Positions 6,035 to 15,250 of a DNA stretch of 15,263 nucleotides are shown piece after piece. The notes under the pieces were generated by a model, which worked only from the letters and a program-made list of their open reading frames with translations, ran no database searches and was not told where the DNA came from. How positions within the stretch are numbered: position 1 is the first letter of the stretch; each line of letters starts with the position of its first letter. This DNA is from Paludibacteraceae bacterium (GTDB lineage: Bacteria > Bacteroidota > Bacteroidia > Bacteroidales > Paludibacteraceae): NCBI GenBank assembly GCA_016292775.1, contig JAEDFN010000044.1:1-15263 (forward strand). Reading direction: 5' to 3'. Position numbers and translations under genes: made by a program.

Positions 6035-6820
6035 ATGGAAGTAAAAGCGAAGAAATATTTAGGGCAACATTTCCTCAATGACCTCGGGATAGCGGAGCGT
6101 ATATCAAATACGATAACCCCTTCGGTCATGACACCGGTACTTGAAATAGGTCCCGGTATGGGAGTGCTCACCCAATTTCTTCTTCGCAACCCGAATATCG
6201 ACCTCACAGCCATAGAGATAGATACCGAGTCGGTAGTTTATCTAAAGAATCATTACCCGTCATTAAAAATAATAGAGGGGAACTTTTTAAAGCTGGATTT
6301 AAACCGGATATTTGGCGACAAAGAATTCTGTGTAATAGGCAATTATCCGTATAATATATCGAGTCAGATATTCTTTAAAGTAATAGAGAATAGAGATAGA
6401 ATACCTATCTGCAGTGGAATGATACAGAAGGAGGTAGCCGAGCGTATTGCGGCTAAACACGGCAGCAAAACCTACGGCATTACGTCGGTATTATTGCAGG
6501 CATATTACGACATAGAATATCTGTATACTGTAAATGAGAATGTATTTACCCCTCCTCCAAAAGTGAAATCCGCGGTAATCAGGATGACTCGAAAAGAGAA
6601 TAATATCGTACAATGCGATGAAAAACTCTTTTTCAAGGTAGTAAAAACCGCTTTCAATCAAAGGAGAAAAACGATGCGAAATTCACTTAAATCATTGTTA
6701 CCAAGCCATGATTTAAACTACGATATTTTTAATCTACGACCCGAGCAGCTATCTGTTGTCGACTTTATTGAGCTTACAAATTTGGTGCAACAGATACTGA
6801 GCCAACCTCCACAGCGATAG
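6035..6820 (+). CDS. rsmA: 16S rRNA dimethyladenosine transferase RsmA (KsgA)
   Basis: This 261-residue enzyme dimethylates two adjacent adenines in the 3' hairpin of 16S rRNA during 30S maturation, using S-adenosylmethionine. It has the N-terminal KKYLGQHFLND (6-16), the SAM-binding loop LEIGPGMGVLT (36-46), the acidic motif AIEIDTESV (59-67) and catalytic motif IV as NYPYNIS (103-109), where E. coli has NLPY. Then come the MIQKEVAERI stretch, FTPPPKVKSAV and the C-terminal NQRRKTMRNSL. The length is normal for the family. It is the first gene of a plus-strand group with a consensus promoter, and a hairpin begins at the last base of its stop codon. Confidence 0.95.
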   Translation: MEVKAKKYLGQHFLNDLGIAERISNTITPSVMTPVLEIGPGMGVLTQFLLRNPNIDLTAIEIDTESVVYLKNHYPSLKIIEGNFLKLDLNRIFGDKEFCVIGNYPYNISSQIFFKVIENRDRIPICSGMIQKEVAERIAAKHGSKTYGITSVLLQAYYDIEYLYTVNENVFTPPPKVKSAVIRMTRKENNIVQCDEKLFFKVVKTAFNQRRKTMRNSLKSLLPSHDLNYDIFNLRPEQLSVVDFIELTNLVQQILSQPPQR

Positions 6821-6863
6821 GCTCTATTGAGAAATCATTAATACCATTTCTCTCAATAGAGCC
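6820..6863 (+). terminator. Stem-loop immediately after rsmA
   Basis: GGCTCTATTGAGA (6820-6832) pairs perfectly with TCTCAATAGAGCC (6851-6863), 13 bp, and the loop adds two more A-T pairs past a one-base bulge. The first base of the stem is the last base of the rsmA TAG. An A-rich run, not a T-tract, follows, so it is a poor intrinsic terminator. It may instead protect the rsmA 3' end or partly uncouple rsmA from corA. Confidence 0.5.
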
Positions 6864-6913
6864 GAAAAAATGCGAATGATAAACAAAAACGAAAACCGTA
6901 TTAATGATTTATT

Positions 6914-7861
6914 ATGTCTGAATTAAGAATTTTTTATCGCGACAACGGTCGTATCAAAATATCCAAAGAGATGAACATATTAAAAGATGTATCTCTTTCT
7001 GAATTATTATGGATAGATTTAGTAGATGTAACCGTAGATGTAGAGAGTGAATTAGAGCAATTCTTAAAAATATACATCCAAGAAGAAGAGGAGATGGAAG
7101 AGATAGAGATATCATCACGCTATATCGAAACCGAAGACAGCATCGTAGCCAACTCCAAATTTTTGCTCGACACTTTTGAAGAAGAGAACGTATCTTTTAT
7201 ATTGAAAAACAACATATTAGTATCTGTACGCAGTCAGCACTTGCGCTCTTTTAACGAAACCGTTAAAAAACTTTTTGCATCGCCGAGGAATTACACTAAC
7301 GGATACAACGTTTTTGTTGCCCTACTCGAAACTCGTGTTGAATATGATGCCGATATGATAGAGGATATGACACGCGACATCACCGCTCTATCCAACCAAT
7401 TAAAAACCGACGAAGACGTAAGTGACGATATATTAATATCCATAAAAGAATTTCAAGAGAAAACGATGCTTATCCGCGAAAATATCGTTGATAAAAGTCG
7501 CGTATGCAGCAATATGCTAAAGAGTGAATTATTCCCTTCTGATGCAAAAACAAAATTATCTATAATCATCAAAGACATCAACTCACTCTTCGACCACACA
7601 AGGTTCTCTTTCGACCGTTTGGAATATCTTCAAGACACCTTCCTCGGTTTGGTTAACATCCAGCAAAACAAGATAATAAAAATATTCACAATAGTAAGTG
7701 TAATATTCTTGCCACCGACATTAATTGCGAGTATGTATGGAATGAACTTCACACACATGCCTGAATTGGATTGGCAATACGGATACGTTTATGCTATAGG
7801 ATTGATGATATTTACCGTAGTATGTATCTTGTTTTTCTTCAAAATAAAGAAGTGGCTATAA
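6914..7861 (+). CDS. corA: CorA-family magnesium channel
   Basis: This 315-residue inner-membrane protein is expected to form a pentameric Mg2+ (possibly Co2+/Ni2+) uptake channel. The cytoplasmic N-terminal domain (about 1-250) is acidic, with an EEEEMEEIE run near residues 57-65, and ends in long helices. Membrane helix 1 (about 254-275) leads to the signature YGMNF, with Gly276-Met277-Asn278 at the pore mouth. Helix 2 (about 292-310) is followed by the basic KIKKWL tail. Size and topology are normal. It follows rsmA by 93 bases, with a stem-loop between, and precedes the tricorn-like gene by 27 bases. No separate promoter matching the consensus was seen, so cotranscription with rsmA is likely but partly insulated. 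Confidence 0.92.
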   Translation: MSELRIFYRDNGRIKISKEMNILKDVSLSELLWIDLVDVTVDVESELEQFLKIYIQEEEEMEEIEISSRYIETEDSIVANSKFLLDTFEEENVSFILKNNILVSVRSQHLRSFNETVKKLFASPRNYTNGYNVFVALLETRVEYDADMIEDMTRDITALSNQLKTDEDVSDDILISIKEFQEKTMLIRENIVDKSRVCSNMLKSELFPSDAKTKLSIIIKDINSLFDHTRFSFDRLEYLQDTFLGLVNIQQNKIIKIFTIVSVIFLPPTLIASMYGMNFTHMPELDWQYGYVYAIGLMIFTVVCILFFFKIKKWL

Positions 7862-7888
7862 ACAATACTAACTAATAACCCGATACAT

Positions 7889-10800
7889 ATGAAAAAACTT
7901 ACATTATTGATAGTAACGCTGTTACTATCTGTTACCACTATGCAATCCACCCCATTATGGATGCGATACATATCAATCTCGCCTGATGGAAAAACGATTG
8001 CTTTTGCTTACCAAGGCAATATATTTTTAGTACCTACAACAGGAGGGGAAGCCGAAAAGATAATCTCTACAGAGGCACACGAATATATGCCGGTATGGAG
8101 CCATGATAGCAAGACGATAGCTTTTGCCGCCAACACACACGGCAATTTCGACGTTTACATTCAATCTATCGACGGAGGCAATCCGGTAAGATTAACTACG
8201 AACTCCAGAGACGAATTACCATTATGCTTCTCACCGGACAACAAGCAAGTATATTTCAGCGCCTACATTCAAAAGCCTGCCGAGAGTGTACAATTTCCGA
8301 GTGGATGGATTAAAGAGCTTTACAGTGTAAGCACAAAAGGAGGTAGAGCAACACAGATATTCACCGTGCCGGTAATGAACGCCTCTACAACAGGCAACTA
8401 TATCTATTACGAAAAAGCAACAGGCAGTGAGAACAACTGGCGCAAGCACCACACATCAAGTGTAGCAAGAAATATTTTCAGATACGATATTTCAAAAAAC
8501 ACTCACGAGCAATTAACCACCAACAAAGGCGAAGACCGCAACCCGGTAGTAGGTAAAGACGGCAAAATATATTTCCTTAGTGAGCGAGACGGAGGAAGTT
8601 TCAATATCTATTCCGCCACCCCTGATAAGATGGACACTCCGGAGGCTATCACAAAATTCACCAAGCACCCGATAAGATTCCTTTCCATTGCCGACAACGG
8701 CACATTATGCTTCGGCTATATGGGAGAGATATATACATGTAAACCGGGCAACAAACCTACAAAAGTCAACGTCACTATGCGCTCGGAAATCGACCCCGAC
8801 AGCATCCATCGCATAGCAGTAACCCGCCCATCGGAATATGAGATAACTACCGATGGCAAGCAAATTTTCTTTGCTTCAAGAGGCGACATTTTCGCATTTA
8901 CAGACGAATATGCAACAACGAAACAAATTACAAAAACCGCAGCTACAGAACGCGGCATCTCCATACACCCTGACGGACGCACAATAGTATATGCCTCTGA
9001 ACGCACCGGCAAATGGAATCTCTACACAGCTACAATTGCTCGCGACAACGAAGTGAACTTTGCCAATGCCACACTAATAGATGAAAAGCCACTCATTGAC
9101 AACGAAAAAGAAGAGAGATTCTCTCCATCATACTCCCCGGACGGTAAAGAGATTGCATTCATCGCCGACCGTACCAAACTCATGGTTTACAATATCGCCA
9201 CAAAAAAAGTGCGTCAGATAACAGACGGCTCAAAATACTATAATACAGACGATTACGGATTCTATTATCAATGGTCGCCCGACGGTAAATGGTTCGTTAT
9301 GGAAGTCATCTCACATGTGAGAAACCCATATTCCGACATAGCCATAGTATCTGCCGAAAAAGGAGGCGAGATATACAATATAACCAATTCGGCATATATC
9401 GACTGCGAACCGAGATGGGCATTAGATGGCAATGCCATCACCTTCGTTTCTAACAGATTAGGAATGCGCGCTCATGCATCATGGGGAAGCCAAAACGATG
9501 TTTTCATCGCTTATCTAAACCAAGATACTTACGACAAATACAACCTTTCGAAAGAGGAATACGAGCTTAAAAAAGCCGAAGAAAAAAGGATGAAAGAGTT
9601 GAATTCAAAGAATGAAAAAGCAGACAAAGATAAGAAAGATGACAAGAAAGATGAAGAAAAAAGCAAAGATATAGTTATCGACCTTGAACATCTTGAAGAT
9701 CATATCGTACGTATTACTCCAATGTCGTCAAACCTCTCATCAGCAATATTGTCGAAAGACGGAGAGAAACTCTATTTCACAGCAGCTTTTGAAGACGATT
9801 ACGACTTGTGGCAAGTAAATGTACGCGAGCACGACACAAAGATAATCAGCAAGAAAATCGGACCATCCAATCTTTATCTGACAAAAGATGGAAAAACACT
9901 CTATGCACTTGGCAGATCATGCAAAAAAATAAATACCGCATCAAATAGTGCTACCCCACTCTCGTATAAAGCAACGATGTTCTTAAATGTAGCAGCAGAG
10001 CGCGAAGCTATGTTCAACCACATGTTTGTACAACAAGAGAAGAGATTCTATAACAGCAACTATCACGGAGTAGACTTAAAGCAATTGCGTAAAGATTATC
10101 TCCCGTTCTTGCCGTATATCAACAATAATTTCGACTATTCCGAGATGCTTTCGGAGATATTAGGAGAGCTTAACGTATCGCATACCGGCTCGGGATACAG
10201 ACCTATAACTCCGGCAAATGCTGATATTACTGCAGATTTCGGACTCTTCTACGACCAAAAATATAAAGGAGACGGACTAAAAGTAGCGGAAGTAATACAA
10301 TACGGACCTTTTGACACCGAACATTCTAAAGTAGAGAAAGGCTGTATAATAGAAAAGATAGATGGAATAGAGATAAAAGCCGGAGAAGACTTTTACCCGT
10401 TATTAAACCGAAAAGCCGGACAAAAGGTATTGGTATCTGTATACAATCCGGAAACTAAAGCGAGATGGGATGAAGTAGTAAAACCTGTAACACAAGGCGT
10501 TATTTCCGAATTACTATACCATAGATGGATAAAAAGCAGAGCTGAAGCTACAAAACAATTATCGGGAGGGCGATTGGGATATGTACATATTCGCAGTATG
10601 GCCGACGGCTCATACAGAGAGGTATATTCCGACATATTAGGTAGATATAACGAATGCGAAGGCATCGTTATCGACACCCGTTATAACGGAGGAGGACGCC
10701 TCCATGAAGATATTGAGATTCTCTTCTCCGGAGAGAAATATTTGGAGCAGACTACACAAGGACGTAAGAATTGTGATATGCCATCACGCCGATATAACAA

Positions 10801-11140
10801 GAAGAGTATCATGCTCGTTGTAGAATCAAACTACTCTAATGCACACGGCACACCATGGGTTTATCGCTACAAAAAGATGGGCTCAATAGTAGGTATGCCG
10901 GTTCCGGGCACTATGACATCGGTAAATTGGGAAACCATGCAAGACCCTACATTATATTTTGGAATTCCTATTATAGGATACCTTACAAAAGAGGGTTATT
11001 ACCTCGAGAACACACAGTTAGAGCCTGATATTCTTATTGATAACGACCCTAACTCTGTAGTTAACGGCGAAGACAAACAGCTTGAAGCCGCTGTCAAAGA
11101 ACTTCTTCGCCAAATTGATGAAGATAAAGACAATTGGTAA
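7889..11140 (+). CDS. Exported tricorn-like S41 peptidase
   Basis: This 1083-residue protein has a signal peptide (about 1-20), so it works in the periplasm or outside the cell. An N-terminal propeller region has repeated SPDGKTIAFAY-type WD40/TolB-like units (about 25-330). A second propeller (about 330-700) is interrupted by a Lys/Asp/Glu-rich low-complexity linker (about 553-596). A helical region, a PDZ domain (about 790-860) and a C-terminal S41 protease domain follow. The tricorn tetrad is visible: Ser764-His765 in NVSHTG, nucleophile Ser983 in NYSNAHG, and Glu1040 in LENTQLEPD. The spacings (218 and 57) nearly equal those of Thermoplasma tricorn (219 and 58, from remembered S745/H746/S965/E1023 numbering). 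It probably trims peptides from larger proteins. Transcription likely continues from corA, and a strong terminator follows. Confidence 0.92.
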   Translation: MKKLTLLIVTLLLSVTTMQSTPLWMRYISISPDGKTIAFAYQGNIFLVPTTGGEAEKIISTEAHEYMPVWSHDSKTIAFAANTHGNFDVYIQSIDGGNPVRLTTNSRDELPLCFSPDNKQVYFSAYIQKPAESVQFPSGWIKELYSVSTKGGRATQIFTVPVMNASTTGNYIYYEKATGSENNWRKHHTSSVARNIFRYDISKNTHEQLTTNKGEDRNPVVGKDGKIYFLSERDGGSFNIYSATPDKMDTPEAITKFTKHPIRFLSIADNGTLCFGYMGEIYTCKPGNKPTKVNVTMRSEIDPDSIHRIAVTRPSEYEITTDGKQIFFASRGDIFAFTDEYATTKQITKTAATERGISIHPDGRTIVYASERTGKWNLYTATIARDNEVNFANATLIDEKPLIDNEKEERFSPSYSPDGKEIAFIADRTKLMVYNIATKKVRQITDGSKYYNTDDYGFYYQWSPDGKWFVMEVISHVRNPYSDIAIVSAEKGGEIYNITNSAYIDCEPRWALDGNAITFVSNRLGMRAHASWGSQNDVFIAYLNQDTYDKYNLSKEEYELKKAEEKRMKELNSKNEKADKDKKDDKKDEEKSKDIVIDLEHLEDHIVRITPMSSNLSSAILSKDGEKLYFTAAFEDDYDLWQVNVREHDTKIISKKIGPSNLYLTKDGKTLYALGRSCKKINTASNSATPLSYKATMFLNVAAEREAMFNHMFVQQEKRFYNSNYHGVDLKQLRKDYLPFLPYINNNFDYSEMLSEILGELNVSHTGSGYRPITPANADITADFGLFYDQKYKGDGLKVAEVIQYGPFDTEHSKVEKGCIIEKIDGIEIKAGEDFYPLLNRKAGQKVLVSVYNPETKARWDEVVKPVTQGVISELLYHRWIKSRAEATKQLSGGRLGYVHIRSMADGSYREVYSDILGRYNECEGIVIDTRYNGGGRLHEDIEILFSGEKYLEQTTQGRKNCDMPSRRYNKKSIMLVVESNYSNAHGTPWVYRYKKMGSIVGMPVPGTMTSVNWETMQDPTLYFGIPIIGYLTKEGYYLENTQLEPDILIDNDPNSVVNGEDKQLEAAVKELLRQIDEDKDNW

Positions 11141-11160
11141 TTCCACCTTATTAACACAAT

Positions 11161-11198
11161 AAAAAAGATGGTCACTTAATAAGTGATCATCTTTTTTT
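11161..11198. terminator. Bidirectional intrinsic terminator
   Basis: AAAAAAGATGGTCACTT (11161-11177) pairs with AAGTGATCATCTTTTTT (11181-11197) around a 3-base loop, with one G-T wobble. The A-run and T-run give a T-tract on either strand. It serves both the tricorn-like gene (stop at 11140, +) and manA (stop at 11219, -). Confidence 0.88.
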
Positions 11199-11218
11199 AT
11201 CAATAGTAATAATTTAAA

Positions 11219-12193
11219 TTAAAGTGCAACTTGTAAAAATTTCCCTTTCCCCAAGATTTGACATTTAGTAAGCTCTGCAGGGATAAGAACCGTTTCTCCC
11301 CAGTTTAGAGGTACGTCATCATTATCGTTACTCTTCACCACCAAATTACCCTCTACACAAGAGAGAATAGAGAAACCGCCATAAGTATCTTGCAGTACAT
11401 AAACATCATTAACCTCCACGATATTGACGCAGAAATGCTTATCGTTTACGAGATTGGCGATACTATTTATTTCATTACAATAATAGTTCACCTTATCAAT
11501 TTTCCAGTTTTCGAAATCGAAAGCCATCAGAGCAAGGTCGGTATGCAATTCACGAGGATTTCCATCCGCACCCAATCGATTATAATCAAAGATACGATAA
11601 GTGATATCGGACGATTGCTGAATTTCGAGAATTAAGCAGCCATTACCGATTGCGTGAACGGTACCTGCAGGGATAAAAAACACATCACCCGCTTTGACAG
11701 GATGTTTACGGACGATAGATTCTATATCATTATCATTCAACTTAGAGATATAGTCGTCTTTAGAGAGGGGGCTATTCCACCCGGCTATGATATAAGCATT
11801 ATCGTTTGCACTAAGCACATACCACATTTCGCTTTTACCCCTCATATTATGTAGTTTCAGAGCGATATCATCATTCGGGTGTACTTGGATAGAGAGTTTA
11901 TCAGTAGCATCGATAATTTTCACAAGTAGAGGGAATTCGTTACCATACTCCTCAACGATATCTTTTCCGAGTAATTTTTCGCCGAATAAATCGATAATAT
12001 CACGTAATGAACTACCACGTAGAGGACCATTAGCTACCACGCTTTGGCTTTCTTCAAAAGCAGAAACATCCCAACTCTCTCCTACATTGAGGAGAGAATT
12101 GGAATGGTTAGAGATATTTTTTATATTTTCTCCACCCCAAATTTTACATTTATAGATAGGAGTAAATTTGAGGGGATATAACTTATTGCGCAT
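11219..12193 (-). CDS. manA: Mannose-6-phosphate isomerase, class I type
   Basis: This 324-residue cytoplasmic zinc enzyme interconverts mannose-6-phosphate and fructose-6-phosphate, feeding GDP-mannose/fucose synthesis or mannose use. The cupin metal ligands are visible as Gln103 and His105 in SIQVHPND, Glu122 in KSEMWYVL and His180 in PAGTVHAIG. ITYRIFDYNR (197-206) supplies the active-site Arg200. The length fits the short bacterial form (Bacillus ManA type) rather than the roughly 390-residue E. coli form. The ATG at 12191-12193 is three bases after the stop of the M16 peptidase gene, so the two are cotranscribed and probably translationally coupled. The bidirectional terminator at 11161-11198 ends the unit. 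Confidence 0.93.
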   Translation of the reverse strand: MRNKLYPLKFTPIYKCKIWGGENIKNISNHSNSLLNVGESWDVSAFEESQSVVANGPLRGSSLRDIIDLFGEKLLGKDIVEEYGNEFPLLVKIIDATDKLSIQVHPNDDIALKLHNMRGKSEMWYVLSANDNAYIIAGWNSPLSKDDYISKLNDNDIESIVRKHPVKAGDVFFIPAGTVHAIGNGCLILEIQQSSDITYRIFDYNRLGADGNPRELHTDLALMAFDFENWKIDKVNYYCNEINSIANLVNDKHFCVNIVEVNDVYVLQDTYGGFSILSCVEGNLVVKSNDNDDVPLNWGETVLIPAELTKCQILGKGKFLQVAL

Positions 12194-12196
12194 TAA

Positions 12197-14989
12197 TTAT
12201 TTTTTAGGGAGCATTACCACTTCAACAACATTGCCTTGAGCAACTAATTTCTTCAATGTATTTTGAATATCTTTAGGAGTGATAGAGTTTAGAACATCGA
12301 CAAAATCGGTACCATCGAAATTATATTGATAATAACGAGTAAGAGCACTCATCCAATATTTATTGGTTGTCACATTTACCTCATACTCTTTCAACATGCT
12401 CTCTTTAATCTTGTTAAAGTCCTCCATAATAGGGCCATTAGCAATGATATCCATCACCTCTTTATGGATTATACCCATAAGTTTTACTTGTTTTTCAGGG
12501 TCGGTATCGAATTGCATAAGGAGTTTGGCAGTCGTCGTAGGGATATTTTGGATATAACCGGCACAGCCAACGCCATAGCTACCACCCTCTTTTTCACGGA
12601 TACTTTCGAGATAACGAGTAGAGAGCAACTCACCGATGATATTCATCACGAGTCTATTCTTTTGGTTATATTTCAATTTACCGGTATATTCAATACGGTT
12701 TGAAGCGGTATTTGTTTGCATTTCTCTTTCGAAATAGTTTTTCACAACGCCTTTAGGGGAGCGGATACCATTATCAACGAATTTCTCTTTAGCCCCTGTA
12801 GCAGGTATACCACCGATCCAAGTAGCGATAAGATTACGGAATTGGTCGTTATCTTCGATATTACCAATTAATATAACGGTAAAGTCGGCAGGATTAGAGA
12901 ATCTTTGACGGAAGATATCATAAGCCTTATCTTGGTTTACTTTAGCGAGCCAGTTAAGGTCCATGATAATATTACGCTCGTGGTGGCTATTAGTAACAGC
13001 AGAGATACTATCACTGAAAGAGACTTTAGGGTTGCTATCACGAGAAGCGAGGATAGTATAATATTGGTCGATTAAAGATTTAAAAGCCTCATTATCTTTA
13101 CGAGGGTTAGTGAAATAGAGGTAAACCAATTGGAGCATAGTTTCGAAATCCTTCACTGAAGAAGAACCTGAAATCTCTTCTGAATAATCGGAGATAGAAG
13201 GAGATATGCTGATAGTTTTACCGGCGAGATATTTTTGTAAATCTAACAAAGAGTATTCAGCGATACCGGCATTTTCCACCACATCAGTAGCGGCATAAGC
13301 AGAAGGGAGGTCAGCCACAGGCACTTTACTATAACCTCCGTCAGACACCATAGTCATCATAATTTGGTCGTTCTTGAACGTTGTATTTTTGATAACTACT
13401 TTTACGCCATTAGATAGGGTAAGCTCTTTTGTACCCAATTTTTTATTTTCTTTCACCTTCACTACAGAACCCGGAGTAGGGTCGTTTTTAACGAAATCTG
13501 TAATAACAGAAACATCTTCAGGCTCTTCAACATCTAAAGAAGGCATACTTTGAACGAGGTCGTACATCTCTCTTTTTGTGATATTATTCTCGCCTTTATC
13601 TTTACCTTGGAAACTGAAGATTATATTATTATCTGTGAAGAGGCTCATAAACACTTTATTAACCTCTTCTATATTAAGATTATTGACTACATCTTTAGAG
13701 AATTTATATTCCCAATCGATACCAGGGATAGGCTCTGCATCGAGGTAATTTCTATAATACTCTCTGGCATAAGAAATATTTTCTCTATTATCTTTCTCAT
13801 TATAAGCTTTTTCCATAGAATTCAAGTACTCGTTTTTAGCGACTTCGAGTTCTGACTCTCTAAAGCCGAAACGTTTCACTTGTTCTACAAAAACTATAAA
13901 TTCTTTAGCGGCATCAATCTCTTTACCATCCTTTGGCACTGCATAGAAAGAGAGAGCATCGGTAACACCGATTAAGTTTCCATAGCCACCATCCATTTGA
14001 AGGATAGAAGAGTTTGGATTGAGTTGTAAAGCGAGGAAACGATGAGATAACATAGCTTTTGCCAAAGTCATAATAATATGATATCTGTAACCCTCTTTAC
14101 TCAATTTAAATTCATCAGATTTTTGTTGATGTTTATAATCTAATTCGAACAAAGAATAAGGAGCCTCTTTATCAGTACAGAGGGCAATGATAGGTTTTTC
14201 GTTATCAGGGAGAGGGAAGTAAGGGCGCACACCACGATTTTTACGAGGAGGAATCGGGCCAAACAGGTCTTTTACCTTAGCTTCCATTTTATCTACATCG
14301 ATATCACCGACGATAACAATAGATTGAAGGTCCGGACCATACCACAATTTGTAGTAGTCACGAAGGGCTTGATATGTAAAATTATTAATAACGGCGGTAT
14401 CACCGATTACATCGCGTTTTGCATAAGGAGTACCGACATATTTTTGTTTGTTGATATCTCTCCAAAGGCGGCGATTAGCATCTGCACCGGTACGCCACTC
14501 TTCGCGAATTACACCACGCTCGTTATCAATCTCTTCGTCTTGAAGGGCAATAGCACAAGACCAATCGTGCAATACAAGTAAAGCACTATCGAGCACACCG
14601 GCGCGGGTAGGTACATTTGACAAACGATATACGGTTTCATCCAAAGAGGTATAAGCGTTGATGTTATAACCGAAAGATACACCGACTGATTCGAAATAAT
14701 TAATTAAAAGTTTATCGGGAAAATGTTTAGTGCCATTAAAAGCCATATGCTCCAAGAAGTGAGCGAGACCATTTTGATGATCTTTCTCTAAAGATGCACC
14801 AACAGCTTGAGCGATATGAAACTCGCAACGACCTTGAGGCATTTCATTATGACGGATATAATATGTTAATCCATTAGGAAGTACACCGATACGTACATCC
14901 TTATCAACAGGTGCCGGAGAAAACTCTTCAGCCACCATACCTGACACTGCAAATAACAATGCAGCAGCTAATAAAACAAATTTTTTCAT
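12197..14989 (-). CDS. Exported M16 (pitrilysin-type) zinc peptidase
   Basis: This 930-residue protein starts with a signal peptide (about 1-20, ending VSGMVA before EEFS), placing it in the periplasm or beyond. The N-terminal M16 domain has the inverted zinc motif HFLEH (77-81: His77, Glu80 as base, His81) and the third ligand Glu157 in DNERGVIREEW, 76 residues after His81, as expected. A second M16 pair begins near residue 510 and lacks the zinc motif. It carries the C-terminal REKEGGSYGVG stretch that closes the active site in this family. The full-length two-half layout is typical of Bacteroidota PqqL-like or pitrilysin-like proteases, which cut peptides inside a closed chamber. It is the first gene of an operon with manA and has a consensus promoter. 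Confidence 0.92.
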   Translation of the reverse strand: MKKFVLLAAALLFAVSGMVAEEFSPAPVDKDVRIGVLPNGLTYYIRHNEMPQGRCEFHIAQAVGASLEKDHQNGLAHFLEHMAFNGTKHFPDKLLINYFESVGVSFGYNINAYTSLDETVYRLSNVPTRAGVLDSALLVLHDWSCAIALQDEEIDNERGVIREEWRTGADANRRLWRDINKQKYVGTPYAKRDVIGDTAVINNFTYQALRDYYKLWYGPDLQSIVIVGDIDVDKMEAKVKDLFGPIPPRKNRGVRPYFPLPDNEKPIIALCTDKEAPYSLFELDYKHQQKSDEFKLSKEGYRYHIIMTLAKAMLSHRFLALQLNPNSSILQMDGGYGNLIGVTDALSFYAVPKDGKEIDAAKEFIVFVEQVKRFGFRESELEVAKNEYLNSMEKAYNEKDNRENISYAREYYRNYLDAEPIPGIDWEYKFSKDVVNNLNIEEVNKVFMSLFTDNNIIFSFQGKDKGENNITKREMYDLVQSMPSLDVEEPEDVSVITDFVKNDPTPGSVVKVKENKKLGTKELTLSNGVKVVIKNTTFKNDQIMMTMVSDGGYSKVPVADLPSAYAATDVVENAGIAEYSLLDLQKYLAGKTISISPSISDYSEEISGSSSVKDFETMLQLVYLYFTNPRKDNEAFKSLIDQYYTILASRDSNPKVSFSDSISAVTNSHHERNIIMDLNWLAKVNQDKAYDIFRQRFSNPADFTVILIGNIEDNDQFRNLIATWIGGIPATGAKEKFVDNGIRSPKGVVKNYFEREMQTNTASNRIEYTGKLKYNQKNRLVMNIIGELLSTRYLESIREKEGGSYGVGCAGYIQNIPTTTAKLLMQFDTDPEKQVKLMGIIHKEVMDIIANGPIMEDFNKIKESMLKEYEVNVTTNKYWMSALTRYYQYNFDGTDFVDVLNSITPKDIQNTLKKLVAQGNVVEVVMLPKK

Positions 14990-15066
14990 ATATTTATAGA
15001 TTTAAAAATTATTCGTTAAAAGAACTTTCACACAAAAAAAGAGTGTAAAGAGCCTATTAATAAAAG

Positions 15067-15097
15067 CAAAAATACTCTATGTTTTTCGCACTGCAAA
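15067..15097 (-). promoter_or_regulatory. Consensus promoter for the M16-manA operon
   Basis: The minus strand reads TTTG (15097-15094), 19 bases of spacer, TATTTTTG (15074-15067), then C. This is an exact match to the Bacteroidota pattern. The start site would lie near 15060, giving a leader of about 70 bases. The leader contains a short ACAC/GTGT hairpin around a run of T. Confidence 0.6.
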
Positions 15098-15125
15098 GTA
15101 ACGAATTTTTCACGAAACCACCAAA
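15094..15125 (-). promoter_or_regulatory. Possible second, upstream promoter for M16-manA
   Basis: The minus strand reads TTTG (15125-15122), 20 bases, TTACTTTG (15101-15094), then C. The -7 box misses the second position of TAnnTTTG. It shares its TTTG with the -33 box of the promoter at 15067-15097, so the two would overlap. Confidence 0.3.
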
Positions 15126-15129
15126 TATT

Positions 15130-15148
15130 TTTATCGATAAACGATAAA
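15130..15148. promoter_or_regulatory. Operator-like palindrome plus direct repeat
   Basis: TTTATCGATAAA (15130-15141) is a perfect 12-bp palindrome, and its right half CGATAAA is repeated directly at 15142-15148. It lies between the leftward M16-manA promoters and the rightward promoter at 15174-15203, where a regulator could act on both. The regulator is unknown and the sequence is A/T-rich. Confidence 0.35.
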
Positions 15149-15173
15149 TTAAACTAAAATATTGTGTAAAGTT

Positions 15174-15203
15174 TTTGGAAAAAACAAAAAATGGGTATCT
15201 TTG
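15174..15203 (+). promoter_or_regulatory. Promoter for the gene starting at 15251
   Basis: TTTG (15174-15177), 18 bases, then TATCTTTG (15196-15203) followed by C. The -7 box is a full match and the spacing is one base short of the usual 19. The start site would be near 15210, leaving a leader of about 40 bases, rich in A. Confidence 0.55.
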
Positions 15204-15250
15204 CACTCTAAAAAAATAAAAGTTACACAACAAAAGTAATATTAAAAAAC

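Noticed and set aside
8231..8452. Antisense open frames within the tricorn-like gene (also 8716-9012 and 10393-10677)
   Set aside because: They are reverse-strand shadows of a well-supported gene, with no domain or start signal.
10829..10855. Possible loss of the S41 nucleophile in the tricorn-like protein
   Set aside because: Aligning with the bacterial SASE motif puts the nucleophile at Ser983 of NYSNAHG, and its spacing to His765 and Glu1040 matches tricorn.
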